From positions 1 through 35,251 of the forward strand of contig PUNW01000166.1 of NCBI GenBank assembly GCA_003552665.1: a DNA stretch of 35,251 bases. Reading direction: 5' to 3'. Within the stretch, counting starts at the first letter, position 1. Each line of letters begins with the position of its first letter. Below are positions 7,997-14,181 of the stretch, piece after piece. The position numbers and the translations under genes were made by a program. The stretch is from Spirochaetaceae bacterium. Its GTDB lineage: Bacteria > Spirochaetota > Spirochaetia > DSM-27196 > SLAA01. The notes under the pieces were generated by a model. The model made no database searches and was not told where the DNA came from. It saw nothing but the letters and a program-made list of their open reading frames with translations.

Positions 7997-8727
7997 GCGG
8001 TGGCTGCGTTTTTCACCAGCCCTTCGAGCGGCGCGAGCACCCGCCGCACAGCGAGCGTGCCCAAGACCGCGCGTACGGCCATCACCGCGAATATGATTCC
8101 GGCCGCGGTGCGAGTTGCGGCGACAATTCGGACGAGAAAGGGGTGTTCCGGCACGGCTACAACGATCAACCAGTCGAGATTGAGGTTGCGGTACGGCAGC
8201 ACCCCGACCAGTAAGCCCCTGGTTCGGCGGGGTGGCGGGCTGGTGCCGGGTGTAGCGCGCTGTTGCTCGGCGCGCACTGTGCTCCAGGTGTCGGCAATCA
8301 CCTCGTGGCCGCTCTCAGCCGGCCGGACGCGCAGAAGCGCCCCGGAATCGTCGCGGCGAAAATTATCTGTCAGCTCGGAGTTTGCGACCAGAATCCCGGT
8401 GGTGCGTTCCACGATATACAGCGCGCCGCCTCCGCCGAGATCGATGCTGCGCAGAAACCGGCTGAGCTGCGCGAGCAGGAGATCGGTGCCGAGCACCCCG
8501 ACCAGCCGGTCGCCTTGATCGTATACCGGAAGCGAGGCCGTCACCACAAGCTCCCCGGTCTGAAAGCCGGTGAAAATCGGGCTGAAGCTGATGCCCTGCC
8601 GCTCGGTTGCAGCGGTGTACCACGGGCGCAGGCGTGGGTCGAACTCGGTCACCGCATCGATTTCTTCTATCAGATCATGTACTTCAAGCCGCGATCTCTG
8701 TACCATCTGATCGACTCGCACATCCAC
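7993..8727 (-). pseudogene. Truncated dCache-domain sensor
   Basis: 244-codon frame starting at a GTG with no ribosome binding site. It contains the dCache signature EFDPRLRPWYTAA, followed by SFSPIFTGFQTGELVVTASLPVY and LVGVLGTDLLLAQLSRFL, then a C-terminal hydrophobic helix (about 205-230) and the first turn of a HAMP-like helix (RRVLAPLEGLVKNAATA) before stopping. A normal protein of this type has an N-terminal TM helix and about 100 further residues before the RPWY motif, and an output domain (kinase, cyclase or chemotaxis signalling) after the HAMP. Both are missing, so this looks like the middle of a larger receptor truncated at both ends. It may still be expressed. Where it ends toward 8680-8730 is uncertain because a good plus-strand frame overlaps there. 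Confidence 0.65.
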
Positions 8728-8947
8728 AAGTACCAGAAGCGGTTTCAGGAGCGCCTCGAGCGCATCCTCGCTGAAGGAAAGCCAGTCCGGCGTTCTTCGC
8801 GATACCGACCCACATCACGCCGCTCTGGCTTTCCGCTGTTTGCGGGACGGCGGGCTCCTGTTTCTGATCCTGGACACCGGCATGACCGAACGGGACATCA
8901 GCCGGGTCTGGAGCAGCTTCTGGCACGGCCTCGCCGGACCGGAATGA
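8677..8947 (+). pseudogene. Unrecognised coding remnant with one frameshift
   Basis: From ATG 8677 one plus-strand frame reads a charged amphipathic sequence (MYFKPRSLYHLIDSHIHKYQ...RILAEGKPVRR, third-position GC clearly higher than first-position GC). Near 8790 it turns into poor sequence, while the next frame (+1) continues well: VLRDTDPHHAALAFRCLRDGG...ILDTGMTERDISRVWSSFW...GPE, ending at TGA 8945-8947. Together they would form a protein of about 90 residues broken by one frameshift. No ribosome binding site precedes the ATG and I do not recognise the family. The first part is antisense to the start of the truncated cache gene. It may be a decayed gene or a chance frame. Confidence 0.35.
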
Positions 8948-8990
8948 ACTGCGCGGCTCCCGCCCGGCAGCGGTCAGTCTTGAGGATCCC

Positions 8991-9020
8991 TTGACAGATA
9001 TGATTCGTGGTTGGTAACGT
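8991..9020 (+). promoter_or_regulatory. Sigma70-like promoter of the hybrid kinase gene
   Basis: Consensus TTGACA (8991-8996), 18-bp spacer, and TAACGT (9015-9020). The predicted start near 9027 gives a leader of about 65 nt before the TTG start codon at 9093. Confidence 0.55.
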
Positions 9021-9092
9021 TTGCATTTCTTGAACCGCCTACGTCACTCATCTCATTGACACGCGTCATAAGAACCTACCGGAGACCACAGT

Positions 9093-10631
9093 TTGAATAC
9101 GCTGAAAGCTCTATTGGCGAACACTCCGGACGTCATCACGATCTTCAGCAAGGACGGCCGTTATGTCGAGGTCTCGGCAGCCGCGGCCGAGGTGATCGGG
9201 CGCTCGGTAGAGGAGATCAAAGGCAAGACCTTTTCAGAGGTACTGCCCACCGAAGTTGCGCAGGAGTTCATGCACACGCTCACCGAGTTACGGGAGACTC
9301 GGGAGCCGATGACTAAGACCGACGTTTTGGTCATCGAGGGGCAGGAGCGTGTGTTTGAAAGCAGGTTCTTCCCGGTGCAAACGGCTGCCGGCGCCGGTGA
9401 GGAGTACTTCGGTGCGATCGCGACCGACATAACCGAGAAGGAACGTGCGCAGGAGGAGCTCGTCCGAGCGCGAGAGAAGGCCGAAGCTTCGGACCGGGCC
9501 AAGAGCGAGTTTCTCGCAATCATGAGTCACGAGATACGCACGCCGTTGAACGGTATCGTCGGGATGCTGCAACTGCTCAACAGCACCGCACTGAACGACG
9601 AGCAGTGTGAGTGCGTTGAGTTGGGTCTGCGCTCCGCGGACAGGCTAACGCATTTGCTGTCCGATCTTCTTGAGCTTGCAACGATTGAGGCCGGCAAGCT
9701 CCGGATCGTGGAAGCCGAGTTCAGCGTTTCCCGCCTGTTGCAGTCCATCTCAGAGCTCTTTGAACTCGGTGCACGTGAAAAAGGTCTGCGTCTGAGTCTT
9801 GTGCCCAGCCCCGACCTTCCCGATGCAATCATTGGGGACCAATCCCGGTTGAAGCAGATTCTCTTCAACCTCGTGGGGAACGCTGTGAAGTTTACTCACG
9901 AGGGAGAGGTCTGCATTTCGGCCGAACCCGTCGACCGCGGCCCCGGGCGCCGGTTGGGTGTTGCCTTCGCTGTGAGTGACAGCGGCGTCGGCATTCCCCG
10001 CGATCGCCTCGATCAGCTGGCGGATCCGTTCAAACAGGTCGATAGCTCGCACACCCGGAGCCATGAAGGCGCGGGGCTTGGGCTCGCGGTGGTACACCGT
10101 CTCGTAAAGCTTATGAACGGGGCGGTGTCGATCGACAGCGTCGAGGGCGAGGGGACCACGGTACGAGTAGTGCTGCCGCTCAAACGCGCCGGGAATGAAG
10201 CTCCCAGTGACAGCGTACAAGGGGAGGAGGAGCCGCATGACGAGCACTGCGGAGTGCGGATTCTGGTTGCCGAGGATGACCGGCTGAACCAGATTGCCCT
10301 TCAGCGCCTCCTCGAGTCAAACGGGCACCGGATTACCGTCGTCAACGACGGCCGTGAGGTCATCGAGCGACTGCGCGCAGAGGAGTTCGATTGCGTACTG
10401 CTTGACGTGCAAATGCCGGTTATGAACGGCGTTGAGGCCACCCGCGAAATCCGTCAGGCCGAAAAGCTCAACGGCAAGCGCCATATCCCCATCATTGCTG
10501 TAACCGCCTACGCGGGATTCGAAGACCGGGAAAAGTTCATTCAAGCGGGGATGGACGACTACTTGGCGAAACCGGTGCTGATGGAAGACCTACAGCGTGT
10601 ACTGGCCCGTCATGTGATCGGTTCCACCTAG
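9093..10631 (+). CDS. Soluble PAS hybrid histidine kinase with receiver
   Basis: 512-aa cytoplasmic hybrid kinase without membrane segments. Parts: PAS domain (about 5-115; DVITIFSKDGRYVEVS ... AIATDITEKERAQEE), HisKA with His146 in the H-box IMSHEIRTPLNG, HATPase_c with N-box (NLVGNAVKFT), DSGVGIP and GAGLGLAV, then an acidic linker and a receiver (about 388-505) with phospho-accepting Asp438 (CVLLDVQMPVMNG) and the Lys of YLAKPV. The start codon is TTG, with GGAGA upstream. A phosphotransfer (Hpt) domain is absent, so signal must leave through an Hpt protein or the receiver acts as a regulatory sink. The PAS ligand is not predictable. Convergent with the CBS-domain gene. Confidence 0.93.
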   Translation: MNTLKALLANTPDVITIFSKDGRYVEVSAAAAEVIGRSVEEIKGKTFSEVLPTEVAQEFMHTLTELRETREPMTKTDVLVIEGQERVFESRFFPVQTAAGAGEEYFGAIATDITEKERAQEELVRAREKAEASDRAKSEFLAIMSHEIRTPLNGIVGMLQLLNSTALNDEQCECVELGLRSADRLTHLLSDLLELATIEAGKLRIVEAEFSVSRLLQSISELFELGAREKGLRLSLVPSPDLPDAIIGDQSRLKQILFNLVGNAVKFTHEGEVCISAEPVDRGPGRRLGVAFAVSDSGVGIPRDRLDQLADPFKQVDSSHTRSHEGAGLGLAVVHRLVKLMNGAVSIDSVEGEGTTVRVVLPLKRAGNEAPSDSVQGEEEPHDEHCGVRILVAEDDRLNQIALQRLLESNGHRITVVNDGREVIERLRAEEFDCVLLDVQMPVMNGVEATREIRQAEKLNGKRHIPIIAVTAYAGFEDREKFIQAGMDDYLAKPVLMEDLQRVLARHVIGST

Positions 10632-10648
10632 ACTCGGAAACCTACCGG

Positions 10649-10716
10649 TTGAGCCCCACTCAGGTGGGTGAGCCCACTCAGCTACTCGAGCGCACTCAGC
10701 TCAGCTGCTCGAGCCC
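10649..10716. repeat. Imperfect short repeats between convergent genes
   Basis: CACTCAGCT-n-CTCGAGC is repeated imperfectly with related CACTCAGG and GGGTGAGC pieces between the hybrid kinase stop and the end of the CBS gene. The unit is about 20-23 bp. The last copy overlaps the C-terminal codons of the CBS protein (GSSS end). It may form alternative stem-loops and act as a transcript barrier between the two genes, but no clean terminator is visible. Confidence 0.4.
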
Positions 10717-11168
10717 GATACGTAATTCTCCAACTGCCGAATCAAGCGTTGCTTTTCGTCGAGCAAAGCCTCCTTCTCACCGAGAGCCGCTTTCACGAGG
10801 TCGCCGATTGAGACGAGCCCGATCAAGCCGTTCGCTTCATCTACCACGGGGATGTGCCGGATTCGCCTGCGCGTCACAAACTCCATGCATTCCTGCACCG
10901 TTCGCTCCGGCGAAACCGTGATGACATCAGGTGTCATCAGCTCCTTGATCGGAGTTTCCCTCCCGAGGTCATCCCGTTCAACCGATTTGCGAGCATAGTC
11001 GCGTTCGGAGAAGATACCCACAAGGACGCCGCTCGCATCAAGCACCAACACAGCACCGATCTTATAATCGGCCATCAACCGAAGTGTATCAATCAAGGTG
11101 GTATCCGGGGTCACCGAGTAGATTTTGCGTCCGTTGATTCTGATAAGGTCTCCGACCGTTGTTTCCAT
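10701..11168 (-). CDS. CBS-pair domain protein
   Basis: 155-aa protein made of two tandem CBS motifs: KIYSVTPDTTLIDTLRLMADYKIGAVLVLD...LVGIFSERDYAR and DVITVSPERTVQECMEFVTRRRIRHIPVVD...LIGLVSIGDLVK. The SERDYARK and SIGDLVK ends are the usual phosphate/adenosine-contacting regions, so it probably binds AMP/ATP or another adenosyl ligand. A C-terminal helix (LLDEKQRLIRQLENYV) follows. No effector domain is attached. The start is ATG 11168, with GAGGAGG 6 bases upstream (a second ATG at 11171 is too close); the N-terminal 56 residues of the ORF-track entry are leader. Function beyond ligand sensing is unknown. Confidence 0.9.
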   Translation of the reverse strand: METTVGDLIRINGRKIYSVTPDTTLIDTLRLMADYKIGAVLVLDASGVLVGIFSERDYARKSVERDDLGRETPIKELMTPDVITVSPERTVQECMEFVTRRRIRHIPVVDEANGLIGLVSIGDLVKAALGEKEALLDEKQRLIRQLENYVSGSSS

Positions 11169-11209
11169 CATTTGCCTCCTCACTCTTTGACCTTTGACAA
11201 CTCCGCTCA

Positions 11210-11230
11210 CCGCCGCTTCGTCAGCGGCGG
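11210..11230 (-). promoter_or_regulatory. Stem-loop in the CBS gene leader
   Basis: Perfect 8-bp GC-rich stem CCGCCGCT-TCGTC-AGCGGCGG inside the predicted 5' leader, about 40 bases before the start codon. It could affect mRNA stability or be a pause hairpin. No T-run follows on the minus strand. Confidence 0.4.
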
Positions 11231-11248
11231 GCGGGCCAACACACCAAA

Positions 11249-11257
11249 ATAATACCA
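11249..11257 (-). promoter_or_regulatory. Extended -10 promoter of the CBS gene
   Basis: On the minus strand TGGTATTAT matches an extended -10 (TGnTATnAT) in the only AT-rich patch upstream of the gene. No -35 match is seen, which is usual for extended -10 promoters. The predicted leader is about 74 nt. Confidence 0.45.
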
Positions 11258-11426
11258 TAAGACAGCTTGCGTGTGCGGCTCTTGATTCGCGCCCACACCG
11301 ACCGCGACGGGTTGCTACACGGGTGATCAGCTCCACCAATGAGCCGGCCTAAGGCATCTGCTTGTTGAAGAGAGCATGTAGAGTTTGTTATTTGAGGATG
11401 CGATTCGGGAAAGCGCGCAGCGGAAT

Positions 11427-11510
11427 ATGGAGCAAATTCCGACAGACGGAAGACCTACTCACCCCGGCGAAGTGTTACGTGAGGAGTTCCTCAGCCCTCT
11501 GGGGTTATTC
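11427..11510 (+). pseudogene. 5' fragment of a HigA-type antitoxin gene
   Basis: From ATG 11427 the frame encodes MEQIPTDGRPTHPGEVLREEFLSPLGL, colinear with the first residues of the complete HigA at 12228 (VPTDREPTHPGEILREEFLEPMGL). It breaks off shortly before the 66-bp repeat begins, after which the frame reads repeat-encoded RRRDSLKRAPLATPA. The helix-turn-helix part is lost. At DNA level it differs clearly from the intact higA, so it is an older or independently acquired relative and not a recent copy. No toxin fragment is visible upstream. Confidence 0.75.
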
Positions 11511-11522
11511 TCGAAGGCACAC

Positions 11523-11588
11523 TGCCGGAGACGGGACTCGCTGAAGCGAGCCCCGCTTGCCACGCCGGCTCTCTCTACGAGAGCACAC
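11523..11588. repeat. 66-bp tRNA-tail repeat, copy 1
   Basis: TGCCGGAGACGGGACTCG, the reverse complement of the last 18 nt of the adjacent tRNA-Leu remnant, followed by a trailer that folds (AGCGAG/CTCGCT, GCCGG/CCGGC and GCTCTC/GAGAGC stems). It is identical over 66 bp to copy 2 at 13666. It directly follows the broken higA and directly precedes (on the plus strand) the partial tRNA. Confidence 0.85.
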
Positions 11589-11644
11589 TGCCGGAGACGG
11601 GACTCGAACCCGTACGGACCTCTCGGTCCAGGGGATTTTAAGTC
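11589..11644 (-). pseudogene. 3' part of a tRNA-Leu (anticodon loop to 3' end)
   Basis: On the minus strand GACTTAAAATCCCC is followed by a long variable arm (TGGACC-GAGA-GGTCCG), the T arm ACGGGTTCGAGTCCCGT and acceptor strand CTCCGGC-A. The 5' half (acceptor, D arm and 5' anticodon strand) is absent: upstream reads GCCGGTGACCC and does not fold as a tRNA. The variable arm differs from the intact tRNA-Leu at 13797-13881, so it comes from a different leucine tRNA. Breakage at the anticodon stem is what attachment sites of tyrosine integrases look like. Confidence 0.75.
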
Positions 11645-11883
11645 GGGTCACCGGCGTAGCAGGCTGTTCCTGTGTGCCTTCTAAGACACTATTAGGAAAC
11701 AAATTAACAGGCAAGCTGTTCTTTCGTGTTCCGAGGAGATCCGCGGTGTAGCAGGCCGGATTTCTACGATTTTGCTACAATCACATCCTCATCAGATATG
11801 TAACGCCAGAAGTGAGCTCCTCAGGGTGTCAATGCTACCGAGTTGCTACATGTGGCTAGGAGACATTGGTAGACTTACCTGTC

Positions 11884-11912
11884 TTGAAATAGCATGCGTA
11901 GCGTGCTATTCT
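11884..11912 (+). promoter_or_regulatory. Promoter and operator of higBA
   Basis: TTGAAA (11884-11889), 17-bp spacer and TATTCT (11907-11912). An inverted repeat AATAGCATGC-GTA-GCGTGCTATT (11888-11910, one mismatch) fills the spacer and overlaps both hexamers, exactly where an autorepressing HigA dimer would block RNA polymerase. The predicted start is at 11919, one base before the higB GTG. Confidence 0.7.
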
Positions 11913-11919
11913 ATTCCGT

Positions 11920-12219
11920 GTGATTCAGTCGTTCCGAAACGATGCGAGTGAAGATCTCTTCAATGGACGAAACACGAAGGGAGCTCGTAAAGCGTGTCCG
12001 GAATCACTGTGGAACGTTCTAACGAGAAAGCTGGATGCGCTGGATTCAGCCGAACGTCTGGACGACCTCCGCATTCCACCCGGAAACCGCCTCGAGCAAC
12101 TCTCAGGAACGCGAGCCGGACAACACAGCATCAGGGTGAATGAGCAGTATCGAATCTGCTTTTCCTGGGCCGAGGGTGGACCCAAAGATGTCGAGGTGAC
12201 CGACTATCACGATGAGTGA
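11920..12219 (+). CDS. higB: HigB-type toxin (RelE/ParE superfamily)
   Basis: 99-aa protein of the HigB killer-protein family, ribosome-dependent mRNA endonucleases in characterised members. It begins MIQSFRNDASEDLF and contains RLDDLRIPPGNRLEQLSGTRAGQHSIRVNEQYRICFSW ending VEVTDYHDE, the usual layout including the conserved RVNEQYRI strand and C-terminal YH. The start codon is GTG with no Shine-Dalgarno, and the promoter lies so close that the transcript should be leaderless. It is followed at 8 bp by the antitoxin gene, toxin first as is normal for higBA. Probably acts to stabilise the surrounding accessory segment. Confidence 0.92.
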   Translation: MIQSFRNDASEDLFNGRNTKGARKACPESLWNVLTRKLDALDSAERLDDLRIPPGNRLEQLSGTRAGQHSIRVNEQYRICFSWAEGGPKDVEVTDYHDE

Positions 12220-12227
12220 GGGAGCAT

Positions 12228-12536
12228 ATGGTACGAGTACCTACTGATCGAGAACCAACCCATCCCGGAGAGATCCTGCGAGAAGAGTTCCTTGAGCCGA
12301 TGGGCCTCAAACAGCAGGACCTTGCGAATGCCATTCACGTCCCGTTTCAGCGAGTCAATGAGATCGTTCGTTGTCGACGAGGGGTGAGCACCTCTACGGC
12401 GCTCCGACTGGCTCGGTACTTCGGAACGAGTGCCGGCTTCTGGATGAACCTTCAATTGCGCTATGATCTCTACGAGACCGAGCGAACGGAGAAGGAAGCG
12501 CTGGAAGGGATTGAGCCGCTGCATTACGTGGGATGA
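12228..12536 (+). CDS. higA: HigA-type antitoxin
   Basis: 102-aa DNA-binding antitoxin: THPGEILREEFLEPMGLKQQDLANAIHVPFQRVNEIVRCRRGVSTSTALRLARYFGTSAGFWMNLQ is the HTH_3/XRE fold of the HigA family. It neutralises HigB and should repress the operon through the inverted repeat at 11888-11910. ATG 12228 is preferred (GAGGGAG just upstream); the GTG at 12216 overlapping the higB stop is an alternative that adds four residues. A 13-bp inverted repeat follows the stop codon. Confidence 0.93.
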   Translation: MVRVPTDREPTHPGEILREEFLEPMGLKQQDLANAIHVPFQRVNEIVRCRRGVSTSTALRLARYFGTSAGFWMNLQLRYDLYETERTEKEALEGIEPLHYVG

Positions 12537-12551
12537 GACTATCCTAGAACG

Positions 12552-12591
12552 CCCCCTAATGGTGCTTTTCTTTTTGTCCACCATTAGGGGG
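12552..12591. terminator. Large hairpin after higA
   Basis: Perfect 13-bp inverted repeat CCCCCTAATGGTG ... CACCATTAGGGGG around a T-rich 14-nt loop (CTTTTCTTTTTGTC), starting 15 bp after the higA stop. It lacks a T-run after the stem, so termination would depend on the strong stem alone. It could also be the end of a lost mobile element. Confidence 0.5.
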
Positions 12592-13179
12592 TCGTTCCAC
12601 AACTACCGAAATGTGTCCAAGAAGCTTTTCATTCCTAACGCGGCGTGGACAAGAACGTCGAGTAGATGTCGAGAACGGACAACGGCGGCGGTGTGTGGAA
12701 GCTCGAACCTTACTTGAAGCTGGAGGTTACCTCGCTTCTGAGACAACAGCTCGTATGCGGATCTTGACCACAGCGGCTGGTACACAACCCCATCGGTTCC
12801 GTTTGGCACGAGTACTCGTAGATCAAACTCGATCTGGGCGTCTTCGATTCCTGGCGATCTCTGGGACTTGTAGTGTCGTTGCAGCAGAAGTATGGATGGT
12901 CTCCCGCTACCATAGTCATGAGCCATCTTAGAGAGAGCCAGCGCAGTACTCTCGAGCAGGGTTACCAAACCCTTCCATCGCCAATTTCTTCAAGCGCGTC
13001 TTCACGCCTTTTGCACTGTTTGGAACAGTAACCGAGATACTGGTTTTCTTCCGACTGATCCCAACGGTGAGGTAGAGTTCACCTGAGTGGTGTAATTTCT
13101 GGCGGAAGGTAGAGCAAGCGACCGCCGTCTCCGGTATGCTGTGGTCACCACAACAACACAGTGTGGGGAGGCAGACACG
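12592..13179. other. Stretch without a recognisable gene
   Basis: About 590 bp between the higA hairpin and the transposase fragment. Frames on both strands are open for 100-120 codons but have no ribosome binding sites, no family I recognise and poor codon character. A small palindrome ACTGTT-TGG-AACAGT occurs near 13015-13030 and might belong to the lost end of the IS element. Probably decayed DNA. Confidence 0.4.
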
Positions 13180-13664
13180 GTGGCAGAAGACAGCATCGCA
13201 TTGTTGGAGCTGGTTGAACAGTACGCGGATGCGGATTTGTTCAAGGAACTGGGACAGTACGCTTTGCAGCGGCTTATGGGAATGGAGACGGAGCAGAAAG
13301 CGGGCGCTGGTCGTCATGAACGGAAAGACGATCGCCTTACTCATCGAAACGGGTACCGCGACCGCCGGCTTGAAACGCGGCTTGGGACGATGAACCTGAG
13401 GATCCCGAAGCTGCGTAGCGGTACGTACTTCCCGTCGTTTCTCGAGCCGCGAAAGATGAGCGAGCAGGCGCTGGTGGCCGTCGTCCAGGAAGCCTACGTG
13501 AAGGGAGTAAGCACCCGCAAGATCGACGACCTCGTGCAGGCGCTCGGGATGAGCGGAATCTCGAAGAGCCAGGTCTCCAAGCTCTGCGGAGAGCTCGACG
13601 AGCGCGTGGAGGCCTTCCTGAAGCGTGAGCTCACCGGACAGTGGCCGTACATGTGGCACTCTAT
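13180..13664 (+). pseudogene. IS256-family transposase, N-terminal fragment
   Basis: About 160 codons of a Mutator/IS256-type transposase: RNGYRDRRLETRLGTMNLRIPKLRSGTYFPSFLEPRKMSEQALVAVVQEAYVKGVSTRKIDDLVQALG, then KSQVSKLCGELDERVEAFLKREL and GQWPYMW. In complete members the next residues are a conserved LDATY with the first catalytic Asp; here the frame runs instead into the tRNA-tail repeat at 13666, so the DDE core is lost and the protein cannot transpose. The start is GTG 13180, with GGGGAGG 8 bases upstream. No terminal inverted repeats or target duplication could be defined. Confidence 0.85.
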
Positions 13665-13665
13665 T

Positions 13666-13796
13666 TGCCGGAGACGGGACTCGCTGAAGCGAGCCCCGCT
13701 TGCCACGCCGGCTCTCTCTACGAGAGCACACTGCCGGAGACGGGACTCGCTGAAGCGAGCCCCGCTTGCCACGCCGGCTTTCCCTGGAAAGCACAC
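13666..13796. repeat. tRNA-tail repeats, copies 2 and 3 (66 + 65 bp)
   Basis: Two tandem units directly against the 3' end of the intact tRNA-Leu. Copy 2 (13666-13731) is identical to copy 1 at 11523. Copy 3 (13732-13796) has the same 46-bp core (GCCGG ... CCGGC) but a different linker hairpin: GCTTTCC-CT-GGAAAGC instead of GCTCTC-TCTAC-GAGAGC. Both arms changed together, so pairing is kept. On the tRNA strand the array is the 3' trailer of the tRNA transcript, and each unit repeats the tRNA's 3' end. Confidence 0.88.
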
Positions 13797-13881
13797 TGCC
13801 GGAGACGGGACTTGAACCCGTACAGGCGCAATGCCCGGGGGATTTTAAGTCCCCTGTGTCTACCAATTCCACCACTCCGGC
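13797..13881 (-). tRNA. tRNA-Leu (anticodon UAA)
   Basis: Complete 85-nt type II tRNA on the minus strand: acceptor GCCGGAG/CTCCGGC, D arm with GTGG and AATTGGTAGA, anticodon stem-loop GGGGA-CTTAAAA-TCCCC (anticodon TAA), long variable arm CGGGCATTGCGCCTG, T arm ACGGG-TTCAAGT-CCCGT and discriminator A. CCA is not encoded (the next bases are GTGT), so it is added by the nucleotidyltransferase. The 3' flank is the tRNA-tail repeat array. Confidence 0.95.
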
Positions 13882-13913
13882 GTGGTTGGGTTCGGCCTCC
13901 TCGTATTGGGCCA

Positions 13914-13943
13914 ATACTACACGCAGCGTAGTTGGGTGGTCAA
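13914..13943 (-). promoter_or_regulatory. Promoter of the tRNA-Leu gene
   Basis: On the minus strand TTGACC (13938-13943), 18-bp spacer, TAGTAT (13914-13919), about 33 bp before the tRNA 5' end. A 15-bp palindrome GTATTGG-G-CCAATAC (13903-13917) overlaps the -10 and could be an operator. Confidence 0.5.
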
Positions 13944-14181
13944 TGCGAAGCCGGCAGCGCGGTAGGTGGGAGCGTGAGAGAGGCGGCAGCGCGGCAGACG
14001 GTAGCGCGTGGGAGCCTCCGGCCCCGGCATTGTGGCAAAACGGTGGCCGGGTCTTCACCGTTTAGGGTTCCGTTCCGATGATTACTAACGACGGCCAAAC
14101 TCCGGAGACCGCCCGCGGACCTGGAGCGCATCGATGAATCCAAACGGCTGTCGTGACCAGCGACCAGAGGAGTGCTTGAAC
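13944..14181. other. Intergenic region with hairpin
   Basis: Contains two imperfect copies of a GGCAGCGCGG-rich segment (about 13953-14008) and a perfect 8-bp inverted repeat AAACGGTG-gccgggtctt-CACCGTTT at 14038-14063. No gene is apparent, and no convincing promoter for the secreted protein gene could be picked out. Confidence 0.4.

Larger units (their letters stand above)
11427..13881. mobile_element. tRNA-Leu-associated integration or recombination region
   Basis: Segment bounded by a partial tRNA-Leu (left) and an intact tRNA-Leu (right), both facing the same way and both followed by the same 65-66 bp repeat. It holds a broken higA, a complete higBA pair, a large hairpin, a stretch of about 590 bp without recognisable genes and a truncated IS256-type transposase. 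Broken genes, a toxin-antitoxin pair and tRNA 3'-end duplications together are typical of integration hot spots. No integrase gene survives in the window, so an integrative element is inference. Confidence 0.55.

Noticed and set aside
11385-11684. 99-aa ORF as an intact gene
   Set aside because: Only the first third is HigA-like; the rest translates the repeat and the tRNA remnant.
12603-12968. 121-aa minus-strand ORF
   Set aside because: No ribosome binding site, no recognisable motif; left as unassigned DNA.
11523-13796. CRISPR array
   Set aside because: Repeats are 65-66 bp, contain tRNA sequence, have no unique spacers and no cas genes nearby.
12928-14058. 376-aa minus-strand ORF across the tRNA and repeats
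   Set aside because: It translates the tRNA-Leu (VVELVDTGDLKSPG...), the repeats and the antisense of the transposase, so it is a chance open frame.
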